Positions 39,034 to 47,909 of a stretch of DNA of 64,000 nt are shown here, piece by piece. Source of the stretch: Bacteroidales bacterium. GTDB taxonomy: Bacteria; Bacteroidota; Bacteroidia; Bacteroidales; UBA932. The stretch is from the NCBI GenBank assembly GCA_017438975.1, contig JAFRUH010000031.1, positions 45,326-109,325 on the forward strand, in the 5' to 3' direction. The position numbers and the translations under genes are program-made. Each line of letters begins with the position of its first letter. The first letter of the stretch is position 1. The notes beneath the pieces were generated by a model, which saw nothing but the letters and a program-made list of their open reading frames with translations, was not told where the DNA came from and did not search any database.

Positions 39034-39927
39034 TTACTCCGTGCCGAAGTTTTTGAGCATCCTCTTGTAATAGGGCCGATGGGGGTCGTCGACGATGACT
39101 TCGGCGGAGGTGACGGGGCAGGCGGCGAACCAGCCCAGCACATGCTCCCCGCTGAGATTGGTCGGGGCATTGGCCGGCTGCGGAGAGAAGATGGGAACGG
39201 AGAAAGTGCTCATGAACAGGGAGAAGAGGAAGTCGAAGTATCCTTTGTCAAGGGTATAGGCTTCCAGGGTGATGACATCTCCCTTTTCGAGATACTTGTA
39301 GCACTCTCCGAACTGTTTGTAGAGTATGGCGCTCTGATAGAGCGTCGTGATGGGGAAGCCTTTGATCTCGTTGCCGTTGAAATACTTGTCGTCCATGATC
39401 TCGTTCAGCTGGAAAGGGATGAAATGGCCGTTGATCCCGTCGCGGACGCAGTAATAGCTGGCCGCCTCCCGGTCCCGTCCCCAGATGGCGAGGGTCCAGA
39501 GGCTGTCCAGCCCGAGCGCTTTGTTCCCCGCATAGGCATAATCGACTTCGTCCAGTTCGAATCCGGGTTCGGGCATGGTCGCATCGGCTTCGTGGACCGT
39601 GCCGTCCCGCAGCACGATCCGGAGGTGGTAACTGCCTCCGATTTCGCCGTGGAACCCTTCCGGACCTGTATACACCCCGTCTTCCGTTTCGGTGAAAGGC
39701 TGTCCGTTGATGGACACGTCCGCTCCTTTGACCATCGGGACCGCCTCGTCCTGGAAATAGGAAACCGTGTTCGAGAGCGTTACGGTCTGCGTGTCCGTCG
39801 CCCGGTCGGTCAGGAGCGCGTCAACCACCAGGTAATCGTGGTAGTCCGCCTTCGAACGGAGCTCGACCTTTTCCGTGCAGGACAGGAACAGGAGCGTGAA
39901 TCCTATATATATCAGGGACTTATTCAT
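39034..39927 (-). CDS. DUF4249 lipoprotein, partner of the TonB-dependent receptor
   Basis: 297 aa with a lipobox (LFLSC, Cys17). The layout with VVDALLTDRATDTQTVTLS, GADVSINGQ and TGPEGFHGEIGGSYHLRI fits the Bacteroidota DUF4249 family, immunoglobulin-like surface lipoproteins found beside TonB-dependent receptors. It starts 2 bp after the receptor stop, so the pair is one operon. The ligand is not evident. Confidence 0.85.
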   Translation of the reverse strand: MNKSLIYIGFTLLFLSCTEKVELRSKADYHDYLVVDALLTDRATDTQTVTLSNTVSYFQDEAVPMVKGADVSINGQPFTETEDGVYTGPEGFHGEIGGSYHLRIVLRDGTVHEADATMPEPGFELDEVDYAYAGNKALGLDSLWTLAIWGRDREAASYYCVRDGINGHFIPFQLNEIMDDKYFNGNEIKGFPITTLYQSAILYKQFGECYKYLEKGDVITLEAYTLDKGYFDFLFSLFMSTFSVPIFSPQPANAPTNLSGEHVLGWFAACPVTSAEVIVDDPHRPYYKRMLKNFGTE

Positions 39928-39929
39928 AC

Positions 39930-42284
39930 TCAGAACTTCAGGTTATAGGAAAGGGACGGGATGGCTGTGAACAGATAGACCTTGAGGGACTGGGCCTTGT
40001 CTTCCTCCCGGTCATAATTGAAGGCGATGGACCAGGCATTGTGCCGGGCGTAGGCGTTGTAGACGGAAAGGTTCCATTCCCCGCTCCAGCGTTTTCCCTT
40101 CAGGCGGGCCTTGGTCCGCCAGGTGAGGGAGAGGTCCAGCCGGTGATAATCGGGAAGGCGGTCTTCGTTCCGGGCGGAATAGACGGGTTTCCACACGTCC
40201 CGGAAATGGAACCGTCCGACCGGATAGGTCGTCGGAGCTCCGCTGTAGAAGACCCATTCCGTGGATGCCGCAAGCTGCTTGGTAATGTCATAGGAGAGCA
40301 CGAAGTTGACCGCGTGCTCGTGGTTCAGCGGGGAGGGGTAGGGCTTGCCGCCGTTGATTTCCGGAATGTCGTACACGGACCGGGACCAGGTATAGGCCAG
40401 CCAGCCGTTCCAGCGGGCGAACTCGTATTTCAGCATCAGTTCGGTGCCGAAGGCGTAGGATTTCCCGAAACGCAGCAGCCCCTCCCGGTTCGGGTCGTCG
40501 ATGACGAGGCCGGGGTTGTCGATGAAGTCCATGGTGTTCCTGTTATCTTTGTAGAATCCTTCGAGGGAAAGCTGGAGGGCCTGGTCCGCCAGGAGCAGGT
40601 TGACGCCGGCCGAATACTGGTCCGAGCGCTGGGACTCCACGTTGGGGGAGGCGGTGAACCAGGTGTCGACCGGACTGCCGGTGATGCTGACGCGTGCCTG
40701 CTGGAGATACTGGTAGCTCCGGGCGTAGGCGGCTTTCAGCGAGAGGTCCTCGGTAAGGCTCCAGGACGCCGATATTCTCGGCTCCCAGCCGGACCGGGTC
40801 TGGATCTTGTCGCCTTTCGCGACTTCCTCCGTCCGGATCAGCGCATGGGTAATGGGATTGAAATACCGCTGCTCCGTGGGACCGAGGGTCGTGAAAGTGG
40901 CGAACCGGAGCCCGTAGCGGAGGGTGAGGGGGCCCATCTTCTGTTCATTCTGGAGGTAGAACGACGGATGGGCCGCATGGATCTCGCTCATTTTGACCGG
41001 ATTGACATAGGTCGATTCCTCTCTCGGAACCGTTTCTCCCGGGGCGATGCCGTACCAGGCCAGCTGGACGCCGGCTTTGACGGTATTCCGCGGGTTCGCG
41101 TACCAGGTCCATCCCGCTTTCACACCGGTTTCCCGGATTGTCTGCGCATAATCAAAGGAGGCTTCGCTCATATCGACCCCGATGGTATTCCTGTAGAGAG
41201 AATTGTATGCCGTGACGTCGGAGGTGAGGCGGGGGGAGAATACGTGGTTCCACCGCAGGGACTGCGTGTGGTTCGCATTCCCGAAGACCATGTCCCCGAG
41301 GTCGAACTCCTCCATCGAGAAGCCGAAAACGTCGCTGCCGCTGAAGGCGCTCAGATAGACCCGGTCCTTTTCGCCGGCAGTCCAGCTGAGCTTGGCGTTG
41401 AGGTCGTAGAAATACATCCGCGTATTGTCCGGAATATGGTCGCTCAGGAGCGGGAAGAACAGGTCCAGGTAGGTCCGGCGCCCCGCTACGAAGAAGGAAA
41501 GCTTCCCGGGAATGACCGGCCCTTCCACGAACAGTTTGGACGTAATCAGTCCGATGGAGGCGTTCCCGCCGAAAGAACGGTTGTTTCCGTCTTTGGTCGC
41601 AATGTCCAGCACCGAGGAGATCCTCCCTCCGTAAAAAGCCGGAAAATCGCCTTTGTACAGGTCTGCGCCGCGGAGGGCGTCGCCGTTGAACATGGACAGG
41701 AATCCCAGGAAATGGCCGCAGTTATAGATGGGGGCTCCGTCCATGAGGATGAGGTTCTGGTCGACCCCGCCGCCCCGCACGCTGAATCCCGTCGCTCCTT
41801 CGCTCGGGGTCTGGACGCCAGGCATCATCTGGATGACGCGGATGATGTCGGCTTCGCCCATCAAGGTCGGGAGTTTCTGGACAAGTCCGGCGTCGACCCG
41901 CTCCAGCCCCATCTGGGGCAGCTGGATTTCCTCGCGTTTCGACCGGGAGAAAACGGTCGCGGCTTCCAGCTCGCGGGGGTCTGTCCGCAAGTTGAAATCC
42001 AGGCTGGTGCCTTTGGAGAGATTGACGGGAACGGATTCGGTGATATATCCGAAATAGGAGCAGGATATCGTGTGTTCTCCGGGGCCGACGCTGAGGGAAT
42101 AGAAACCGACGGCATCGGCGGCAATCCCGGTCTTCTTGTCTTCCAGGTAGATGACGGCCTGGGGGAGTGGTTCGCCGCTCTCCGCATCCCGGACATATCC
42201 GGAAAGGGTGACTTTCCGCTGCTGGGCGCCTGCAAATAGGGACGTCAGCAGAAAGAAAAGGGTCAAGAATGTCCTGTGTTTCAT
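39930..42284 (-). CDS. TonB-dependent receptor with carboxypeptidase-like regulatory domain
   Basis: 784 aa from the ATG at 42284, which places a signal peptide (HRTFLTLFFLLTSLFAGAQ) directly at the start; an upstream ATG at 42305 is possible. A carboxypeptidase-D-like domain (LSGYVRDAESGEPLPQAVIYLEDKKTG) precedes the plug (MMPGVQTPSEGATGFSVRGGGVDQNLILMDGAPIYN) and the barrel, ending TAIPSLSYNLKF. It imports an unidentified ligand over the outer membrane using TonB energy. Cotranscribed with the DUF4249 lipoprotein. It lacks the SusD partner of glycan systems. Confidence 0.92.
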   Translation of the reverse strand: MKHRTFLTLFFLLTSLFAGAQQRKVTLSGYVRDAESGEPLPQAVIYLEDKKTGIAADAVGFYSLSVGPGEHTISCSYFGYITESVPVNLSKGTSLDFNLRTDPRELEAATVFSRSKREEIQLPQMGLERVDAGLVQKLPTLMGEADIIRVIQMMPGVQTPSEGATGFSVRGGGVDQNLILMDGAPIYNCGHFLGFLSMFNGDALRGADLYKGDFPAFYGGRISSVLDIATKDGNNRSFGGNASIGLITSKLFVEGPVIPGKLSFFVAGRRTYLDLFFPLLSDHIPDNTRMYFYDLNAKLSWTAGEKDRVYLSAFSGSDVFGFSMEEFDLGDMVFGNANHTQSLRWNHVFSPRLTSDVTAYNSLYRNTIGVDMSEASFDYAQTIRETGVKAGWTWYANPRNTVKAGVQLAWYGIAPGETVPREESTYVNPVKMSEIHAAHPSFYLQNEQKMGPLTLRYGLRFATFTTLGPTEQRYFNPITHALIRTEEVAKGDKIQTRSGWEPRISASWSLTEDLSLKAAYARSYQYLQQARVSITGSPVDTWFTASPNVESQRSDQYSAGVNLLLADQALQLSLEGFYKDNRNTMDFIDNPGLVIDDPNREGLLRFGKSYAFGTELMLKYEFARWNGWLAYTWSRSVYDIPEINGGKPYPSPLNHEHAVNFVLSYDITKQLAASTEWVFYSGAPTTYPVGRFHFRDVWKPVYSARNEDRLPDYHRLDLSLTWRTKARLKGKRWSGEWNLSVYNAYARHNAWSIAFNYDREEDKAQSLKVYLFTAIPSLSYNLKF

Positions 42285-42333
42285 GTACTCGTCGGTGTTG
42301 AGCAAAATTCAGACCGCGAAGATACGCCGATTA

Positions 42334-42364
42334 TTTGACTTTTGAATGAATCATTTTAACTTTG
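42334..42364 (+). promoter_or_regulatory. Complete promoter TTTG-N19-TAACTTTG
   Basis: -33 TTTG (42334-42337) and -7 TAACTTTG (42357-42364) with exactly 19 bp between them, 34 bp upstream of the ATG at 42399. Confidence 0.7.
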
Positions 42365-42398
42365 TGGCAATGATCATATCAAGAGAGGACTGTTTGAC

Positions 42399-42926
42399 AT
42401 GGGTGTTGAAGATAGGTACAGGGAAGCGTTGAGGACTCATCTTTTGCAGGTTTGCACGGATGCCGGGCTCCTGAAAGGGACGCTGCTGAGTTCGCCGGAT
42501 ATCGATGAGGCGTGGGTGCGCTACGCCCCCTCTTTCTATGGGGACGCCGTCCGCGAGTTCAACGCCTATCCGGAGTTTTGTCTCGCGTGTGCCGGGTATC
42601 TCGGGATGGCGGTCGCCCATCTCTGGGACAAGGACTGGGCCGGGTATATGGACAGCCCCTATTCCTTCTTTCAGGGGGAGCGGGGCTTCGATGATATGGA
42701 CGATCACATCACCGGAACGATTCTCAAGGAGACCCGTCGCAGCGTTCATGCCATGCAGACATGCTCCGGCGAGGCGTACCATTACCTGATGCGTGAGCGC
42801 CCCGAACCCGGGACGGCCGAGGCCTACCGGATGTTTCTTGCAAGCGTGGAAGTCCTTTTCAGGATCGGTGCCGCCATCGAACTCTGCCGTCTGGGATACA
42901 AATTTGAAAAAGTGAATATCGTATGA
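42399..42926 (+). CDS. Conserved hypothetical protein of Bacteroidales
   Basis: 175 aa, soluble, no signal peptide. The block FNAYPEFCLACAGYLGMAVAHLWDKDW and the end FRIGAAIELCRLGYKFEKVNIV look like a strongly conserved Bacteroidales protein of unknown function that I recall from other genomes. It is mostly helical with conserved Trp and Cys but no metal-binding or catalytic motif that I can name. Its stop overlaps the start of the nitroreductase (ATGA), so the two are translationally coupled. Confidence 0.75.
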   Translation: MGVEDRYREALRTHLLQVCTDAGLLKGTLLSSPDIDEAWVRYAPSFYGDAVREFNAYPEFCLACAGYLGMAVAHLWDKDWAGYMDSPYSFFQGERGFDDMDDHITGTILKETRRSVHAMQTCSGEAYHYLMRERPEPGTAEAYRMFLASVEVLFRIGAAIELCRLGYKFEKVNIV

Positions 42927-43528
42927 GAAAAATCAGCCTTATCCTGTTGTCTGCGATTGCCGTCGCAGCCTGTGTCCGGAATACCGTCCAGACCGCTCCG
43001 TCCTTTGACGAAGTCCTCTCTTCCCGGCGGAGTGTCCGGAGTTATGATCCGGCCAAGACGGTCTCGGAAGCCGAGGTGCGCGAACTCCTTCTGGCCGTCC
43101 AGGACGCCCCGTCCTGGGCCAACCGGGAACCCGCGAAGTATTATGTCGCCATCAGTTCCGAAAAGCGGAATGAGCTGCTCGGGATGATCGGGGGCAACAA
43201 GGACCGGGTCTCGGAAGCTCCGGTTCTGATCGTCTCTACCTTCGAAAAGGGTAAGTCCGGTTTTTTCGGGGATCGGCAGACCAACGAGATCGGAGACGGC
43301 TGGGGGGCGTATGACACCGGCCTCAGCAATGCGTACCTCGTCCTGAAAGCGAGGGCCATGGGTTTCGATACCCTGATCATGGGAATGCGCGACAGCGAGG
43401 CGATCCGCTCCGGTTTCGGAATTCCCGAATCGGAAACGGTCATGGCGGTTATCGCTCTCGGGTACAGGGCACAAGATCCCAAGAGGCCTGAACGGAGACC
43501 TCTCGAGGAAATCGTGAAATTCTTCTAG
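42923..43528 (+). CDS. Nitroreductase-family lipoprotein
   Basis: 201 aa. The N-terminus RKISLILLSAIAVAAC has a lipobox (VAAC, Cys17), so it is probably membrane-anchored and exported. The rest is a nitroreductase fold: SRRSVRSYDPAKTVSEAEVRELLLAVQDAPSWANREPAKYYV, GAYDTGLSNAYLVLKARAMGFDTLIMGMRD and the final VIALGYRAQDPKRPERRPLEEIV. The FMN-binding arginines of the SRRSVR segment are kept. An exported FMN enzyme of this type is uncommon. It abuts the convergent CBM9-like gene with no gap. Confidence 0.85.
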   Translation: MRKISLILLSAIAVAACVRNTVQTAPSFDEVLSSRRSVRSYDPAKTVSEAEVRELLLAVQDAPSWANREPAKYYVAISSEKRNELLGMIGGNKDRVSEAPVLIVSTFEKGKSGFFGDRQTNEIGDGWGAYDTGLSNAYLVLKARAMGFDTLIMGMRDSEAIRSGFGIPESETVMAVIALGYRAQDPKRPERRPLEEIVKFF

Positions 43529-44182
43529 CTACTCGAAAAGGAGTTCTCCGAAGAATTGGGGGCAGTGGAAGGCCGGCTTCGGCAGGTCGATCGGTGACCA
43601 GGAGAGGTAGTGGGGCTTCGAGAGAAGGTCCCCGCATTTGTAGAAATTCCCCCGCATGGCCTTGCCGTTGAAACAGCAGATCCCGTGGTTGAAAAGGGCC
43701 GAGGCGGGAATGATTTCGACGAGGTCCCATTCCAGTTCGCCTTCCTTGTGCTCGAAGGTTTCACGCCCTAGGCTGCTCCAGCGGAGAACGCTCCGATAGA
43801 CCTCTTCAGGGGCGTTTCCACGGTCCGTTCCTTTCTTCCCTCCGTGCAGCAGGAGCGTTCCGATACAGTTGCATTCGAAATTATAGTAATTGTCGTCGCA
43901 GTCGGGCGAGACGAAGAATTCGCAGCAGGCGTCTTCCCAGACGCGACCGTTGTCGGTCCCATTGACGGCGCGAACCTCCCTGTCCCTGACGTGGAAATGC
44001 AGGATCAGGCAGTCTGACGCATGGGCGATCCGGAAACGGACATCGGGATTGCTGTCGGACCAGTTCCAGTTGTCGCATCCTATCGGGTTGAAACTGAGGC
44101 CGATCCGGTCAAAGAGGGCCGGAATATCCTGGGGGACAGTCCCTTCCGGCAGGGAAATCTTGCGGATGAAGAGGGTTTTCAT
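43529..44182 (-). CDS. CBM9-like carbohydrate-binding protein
   Basis: 217 aa from the ATG at 44182. The core (FRIAHASDCLILHFHVRDREVRAVNGTDNGRVWEDACCEFFVSP, YYNFECNCIGTLLLHGGKK, and WDLVEIIPASALFNHG) matches CBM9_2-type domains, a beta-sandwich in Bacteroidota proteins. There is no signal peptide, so it acts in the cytoplasm or is an enzyme-associated remnant. It starts one base after the upstream membrane protein stop. No glycoside hydrolase is beside it. Confidence 0.8.
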   Translation of the reverse strand: MKTLFIRKISLPEGTVPQDIPALFDRIGLSFNPIGCDNWNWSDSNPDVRFRIAHASDCLILHFHVRDREVRAVNGTDNGRVWEDACCEFFVSPDCDDNYYNFECNCIGTLLLHGGKKGTDRGNAPEEVYRSVLRWSSLGRETFEHKEGELEWDLVEIIPASALFNHGICCFNGKAMRGNFYKCGDLLSKPHYLSWSPIDLPKPAFHCPQFFGELLFE

Positions 44183-44183
44183 A

Positions 44184-44624
44184 TCATTGTCCGAGTTCGT
44201 GGATAATCCGCTGCATGCGGCGCCTGCAGGCGTCTTCGGGAGCGGTGAGTACATAGAAGAGAAGCGCTGCGATGCAGAGGCAACAGGGAAGCCTCCACCA
44301 GGAGCCGAAAAAGGCCAGGATGGAGGCGATCAGGATAAATGAGACGGACCAGCTGACGATGCGTCCGGTACGGGAAAGGCTGTTCCCTTCGCGGAAAGAG
44401 GCTGCGAACCCTTCTCCGGAAGGCTCTACGCGGGCCGTGATGAAACGGTTGCGCCAGGCGCCGGAGGCGTCGAGGACCGCAGAGTCCTCTCCTTCCCGGC
44501 GGACGGTTCCGCCCTCCTTGCCCATTTCCGTCATGACCTTGTTGAGCGCCCCCGGAAGGCCGCCTTCCGCGTTGAACCGTACGGTTCCGCTGTCCATCAT
44601 CTTGACTTGCTTTTGCGGATTCAT
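44184..44624 (-). CDS. Hypothetical membrane protein
   Basis: 146 aa. A soluble N-terminal half (RFNAEGGLPGALNKVMTEMG) is followed by two adjacent hydrophobic segments (WSVSFILIASILAFFGSWW and LPCCLCIAALLFYVLTA) and a basic tail. I do not recognise the family. It is immediately upstream of the CBM9-like gene on the same strand with a one-base gap, so coexpressed. Confidence 0.65.
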   Translation of the reverse strand: MNPQKQVKMMDSGTVRFNAEGGLPGALNKVMTEMGKEGGTVRREGEDSAVLDASGAWRNRFITARVEPSGEGFAASFREGNSLSRTGRIVSWSVSFILIASILAFFGSWWRLPCCLCIAALLFYVLTAPEDACRRRMQRIIHELGQ

Positions 44625-44666
44625 CTGAAAAGTCGGTTTGGATGGGTAAATGTATGAATAATTCCG

Positions 44667-44674
44667 TAAATTTG
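44667..44674 (+). promoter_or_regulatory. -7 box TAAATTTG for the binding-protein gene
   Basis: Exact TAnnTTTG, 16 bp before the ATG at 44691. The nearest upstream TTTG is 26 bp away, longer than optimal. Confidence 0.5.
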
Positions 44675-44690
44675 GAAAAAAATTGCCGAT

Positions 44691-45710
44691 ATGTCACTCC
44701 GACGCCTGCTTTTCCTCCTCCTGCTGACCCTGCCTTTGATTTCCTGCCGCCGCGGGATCGGAGGATGGGAAGACCCGGGAGCCGGCGCCCGGTGGTTTTC
44801 CCTTGACAGCAATGCGGTCGTCCTTATCTCTCCGTTCGACGGCTCCCGGGATACGATCCCGACGGACCGTCCGGTCAGGAGTCTCGTCTGCATGTCGACC
44901 TCCTATGTCGGCTATCTCTCAGCCATCGGGGCGGAGGATGCCGTGACGGGCGTTTCCGGCCTGTCCTACGTGTCGAATCCCTCCGTGCGGGAAAGAGCTG
45001 TCGAAGTCGGGTACGACGCGGCACCGGATTATGAGGGAATCCTTTCGCTCCATCCCGACCTCGTCCTCGCCTATACGGTTTCTGACGCCGAACCCCGTTT
45101 CCTCGGGGTCCTGCGTTCTCTCGGGGTTCGGGTAGCCCTCGTGAACGACCATCTTGAATCCCATCCCCTGGCAAGGGCGGAGTATATCCGCCTGTTCGGG
45201 GCCCTGACCGGACGAAGGTCCATGGCGGACTCCGTCTACGCTGCCGTATGCGAAGCTTATGAAAATCAGAGAGTTGCCGGTGGCCCCCGGAAAAAAGTCC
45301 TTGTCAACATCCCTTACGGGGATCAGTGGTTCATCCCGGGGGGCGGGAATTACATGACCCGGCTCATCGGGGACGCCGGAGGACTCGTGCTGGGTGCGCA
45401 GCCGGGAGAGAGCGAGTCCTCGGTCATCAGCGTCGAAAAGGCCTATTCGCTAGCGCAGGAGGCCGATGCCTGGTTGCATCCGGGCTGGTGCAAATCCCGG
45501 GCAGACCTCCTTTCAGCCCACCCGCTGTTTTCGGGTTTTCCGATCGACCGGATGCTGATATACAACAATAACCGCCGGCAGGCGCCGGGCGGCGGAAACG
45601 ATTTTTGGGAAAGCGGTGCGGCAAGACCTGACCTCCTCCTGAAAGATCTTGTCCGTGTCTTCCGGGGGGAGGACACGGACAGTCTGACCTATTATCTGAA
45701 ACTTGAATAG
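44691..45710 (+). CDS. Periplasmic substrate-binding lipoprotein, BtuF/FecB-like
   Basis: 339 aa with a lipobox (LISC, Cys19). The fold signatures are those of helical-backbone metal/cofactor binding proteins: VVLISPFDGSRDTIPTDRPVRSLVCMSTSYVGYLSAIGAEDAVTGVSG, YEGILSLHPDLVLAY, and a late segment QWFIPGGGNYMTRLIGDAGG. Such proteins deliver cobalamin, haem or Fe-siderophore to an ABC importer. No permease or ATPase gene is nearby and no riboswitch is visible in the short leader, so substrate cannot be assigned. Confidence 0.82.
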   Translation: MSLRRLLFLLLLTLPLISCRRGIGGWEDPGAGARWFSLDSNAVVLISPFDGSRDTIPTDRPVRSLVCMSTSYVGYLSAIGAEDAVTGVSGLSYVSNPSVRERAVEVGYDAAPDYEGILSLHPDLVLAYTVSDAEPRFLGVLRSLGVRVALVNDHLESHPLARAEYIRLFGALTGRRSMADSVYAAVCEAYENQRVAGGPRKKVLVNIPYGDQWFIPGGGNYMTRLIGDAGGLVLGAQPGESESSVISVEKAYSLAQEADAWLHPGWCKSRADLLSAHPLFSGFPIDRMLIYNNNRRQAPGGGNDFWESGAARPDLLLKDLVRVFRGEDTDSLTYYLKLE

Positions 45711-45718
45711 GGGAAGTC

Positions 45719-46633
45719 TCAGAACAGTTTTCCAGTTTTGAATTTGTTGGCTAGGGAAGCCAGTTCCTCATCCGTAGCAGGGCGGTTGAGACGCTCCTGA
45801 CGGGCATGCCATGCTTCTCTCTTTTCTTTGTCGAAGCGCTGCTTGAGGAGGGCGAACTGACGCTTGGTGTCGAGGGTGAACTCTCCGGTTTCGATCCAGG
45901 CGAAATAGGAGGGTTCATTCTGGTAGACCTCACGTGCGGTCTTCCCTTTGTGCTTGCCGAAACTGATCACGGGTTCGCCGTTGTCTCCCATCACAAGGCG
46001 GCCGGCGTAGTCGATGGTCTTCGGACGTCCGGCGACGCCGGAGAGGAATTCCACATCGTTCTTGAGACGGTCCCCGTACATTTCCAACTGGCCCTTGAGG
46101 ACTTCGTAGGTGGCGACGGTATCGGCTTCCGCCGAATGGGCGTTATCGAAATCGACCCCTCCGCAATAGAATCGGTAAGCGGCCTTGAGGTTCCGGGGTT
46201 CCATGAAATGATAGATGTTCTGGACGTCGACCATCCGCTTGTCGTGCAGGTTGATGTCGATCACCTTTCCCGTATACTTGCGGACGCGCTCGATCTCTTC
46301 CGCGAGCATCGGAAGGTCGAATTTGGAAGAGTTGAATCCGGCGAGGTCGCTGTCTCCGATCCATTCGATGACTTCGTCTACCTTGTCGCAGAAACGGGGG
46401 CAGTCTTTCAAATCCTCATCCTTGATTCCGTTGACCGCGGAGGCCGAGGGGGTCATCGGATACTGTCTGCCGGCATTGTAGTCCCAGGGCTTGAAGCGCC
46501 AGGTCCTGATCCGGGTCTCTCCGCCGGGAAGGGCCTTGACGAAGCTGAGTTCGGCGATGCAGTCGGTCGCGATATTCAAGCCGGTGCTCTCGATGTCGAA
46601 AAAGAGCAACGGCCGCTGGAGGTTCAGTTCCAT
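45719..46633 (-). CDS. DEDDh 3'-5' exonuclease (DnaQ-like)
   Basis: 304 aa. The four metal-binding positions are visible: Asp13 and Glu15 (FFDIEST), Asp106 (SKFDLPML), and His166 with Asp171 (AHSAEADT). The C-terminal part contains VISFGKHKGKTAREV, a DUF3820-like segment, and a helical tail. It lies 6 bp downstream of dnaN, so a role as replicative proofreading exonuclease or a repair exonuclease is plausible, but a Bacteroidota epsilon subunit has not been shown. Confidence 0.85.
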   Translation of the reverse strand: MELNLQRPLLFFDIESTGLNIATDCIAELSFVKALPGGETRIRTWRFKPWDYNAGRQYPMTPSASAVNGIKDEDLKDCPRFCDKVDEVIEWIGDSDLAGFNSSKFDLPMLAEEIERVRKYTGKVIDINLHDKRMVDVQNIYHFMEPRNLKAAYRFYCGGVDFDNAHSAEADTVATYEVLKGQLEMYGDRLKNDVEFLSGVAGRPKTIDYAGRLVMGDNGEPVISFGKHKGKTAREVYQNEPSYFAWIETGEFTLDTKRQFALLKQRFDKEKREAWHARQERLNRPATDEELASLANKFKTGKLF

Positions 46634-46639
46634 AAGCGT

Positions 46640-47761
46640 TTAGGAAATCATGATAGGCATGAGGATGCCGCAGATCTTCTCGCTCTCCGCTTCTTCCTCG
46701 GAAGGGAGGAGGAGGGCGGCGCGACGGGAATCCGCGAACTTGATGACGAGGTTGTCGCAGCTCATGTTGGAGAGGATCTCCGTCAGGAAGGTCGACTTGA
46801 ATCCGATCGTCAGTTCATCGCCCTTGTAGTCGCAGGCGATCTTCTCATAGGCGGCCAGGGCGAATCCGAGATCCTGGGCCGTAATCTCGAGCTGTCCTTC
46901 CTTCAGGTCGAACTTGATGTGGTTCGAGGCCTTGTTGGAGCAGACGGCGACGCGGCGTACCGTATTCAGAAGGAGGGTCCTGTCGATCTTGAGGATGTTC
47001 GAGTTGTTCTGCGGGATGACGTCGCGGTATTTCGGATAGCGGCCGACGATCAGGCGGCAGACCATCGTCGTGACGCCGAAGTTGAAGACGACCGTATTGC
47101 CGTCGAAGGCGATCTCGACGGTTTCCACATCCTTTCCGATGATTGAACGGAGGACGTTCGCGGGTTTCTTGTGCAGGATGAAGGAAGACTTTTCGGAAGC
47201 CTTGACATCGGTCGTGGTATAGCAGATCAGCTTGTGGGAATCCGATGCTACGAGGGTCGTCGAAGCGGTATCGATGTCGAAGAAGATACCGTTCATGGCC
47301 GGCCGGATCTCGTCGTCCGCGGTGGCGTAGACGGTCCCGGCGATCCCTTCGAGGAGAGACTGGGCGGGAAAGACGACTTTCTGGGCGTCCTCACCGGTCG
47401 TCTTGATTTCCGGATAATCGTCAGCCGGGAAATAGGGGAGGACGGAGTTGCCGCTCGCCCAGCTGCATTCGAAGGAACTCTCTCCCATCGTCCGGATTTT
47501 CAGCGGCTGGTCCGGGAGTTCCTTGAGAAGGTCGATCACATGACGTGCGGGAACGGCGATGCTGCCTTCCTCTTCGGACTTCTCCACCTTGATCTCCGTG
47601 CGGAGGGTCAGTTCGGAATCGGAAGCCGTTACCTGAAGCTTGTCATCTTTCAGCACGAAGAGGAAATTCTCGAGGATCGGAAGAGCCGATTTGGCGGGAA
47701 TCGCTTTCGAGACGTCCATCAGTCCCTTGAGAAGGTCGGTACTGGAAATGTTGAATTTCAT
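46640..47761 (-). CDS. dnaN: DNA polymerase III beta subunit (sliding clamp)
   Basis: 373 aa, the usual length. The start MKFNISSTDLLKGLMDVSKAI and the internal LPILENFLFVLKDDKL, FECSWASGNSVLP and VGRYPKYRDVIP segments identify the clamp; the C-terminus GILMPIM is the usual hydrophobic end near the partner-binding pocket. The gene is followed by the DEDDh exonuclease and preceded by its own -7 box. dnaA and recF are not in the window. Confidence 0.97.
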   Translation of the reverse strand: MKFNISSTDLLKGLMDVSKAIPAKSALPILENFLFVLKDDKLQVTASDSELTLRTEIKVEKSEEEGSIAVPARHVIDLLKELPDQPLKIRTMGESSFECSWASGNSVLPYFPADDYPEIKTTGEDAQKVVFPAQSLLEGIAGTVYATADDEIRPAMNGIFFDIDTASTTLVASDSHKLICYTTTDVKASEKSSFILHKKPANVLRSIIGKDVETVEIAFDGNTVVFNFGVTTMVCRLIVGRYPKYRDVIPQNNSNILKIDRTLLLNTVRRVAVCSNKASNHIKFDLKEGQLEITAQDLGFALAAYEKIACDYKGDELTIGFKSTFLTEILSNMSCDNLVIKFADSRRAALLLPSEEEAESEKICGILMPIMIS

Positions 47762-47802
47762 ATAGCAATCAATTTTAGTTTTCTGTTATCTGTGTCAACT
47801 CA

Positions 47803-47810
47803 CAAATATA
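47803..47810 (-). promoter_or_regulatory. -7 box TATATTTG for dnaN-exonuclease
   Basis: Minus-strand exact TAnnTTTG (plus-strand CAAATATA), 41 bp before the dnaN ATG. Confidence 0.55.
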
Positions 47811-47859
47811 ATAAATAAATCTGTTGGAATGGCATATATTTTGAAAAATTTGTGCCGTC

Positions 47860-47877
47860 ACCACCCATAGGGATGGT
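47860..47877. promoter_or_regulatory. Short hairpin upstream of the HtrA protease
   Basis: ACCACCC (47860-47866) can pair with GGGATGGT (47870-47877) with one mismatch, in the 148-bp gap between dnaN and degQ. It may be leader structure or chance; an AT-rich TATATTTTG just before it is a near match to a -7 box. Confidence 0.3.
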
Positions 47878-47909
47878 ACCCGTGTGCAAAACGATAAATC
47901 AAGAATAGT

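Noticed and set aside
46640-47909. Replication origin near dnaN
   Set aside because: There is no dnaA and no cluster of DnaA boxes in the gap upstream of dnaN, so no origin is claimed.
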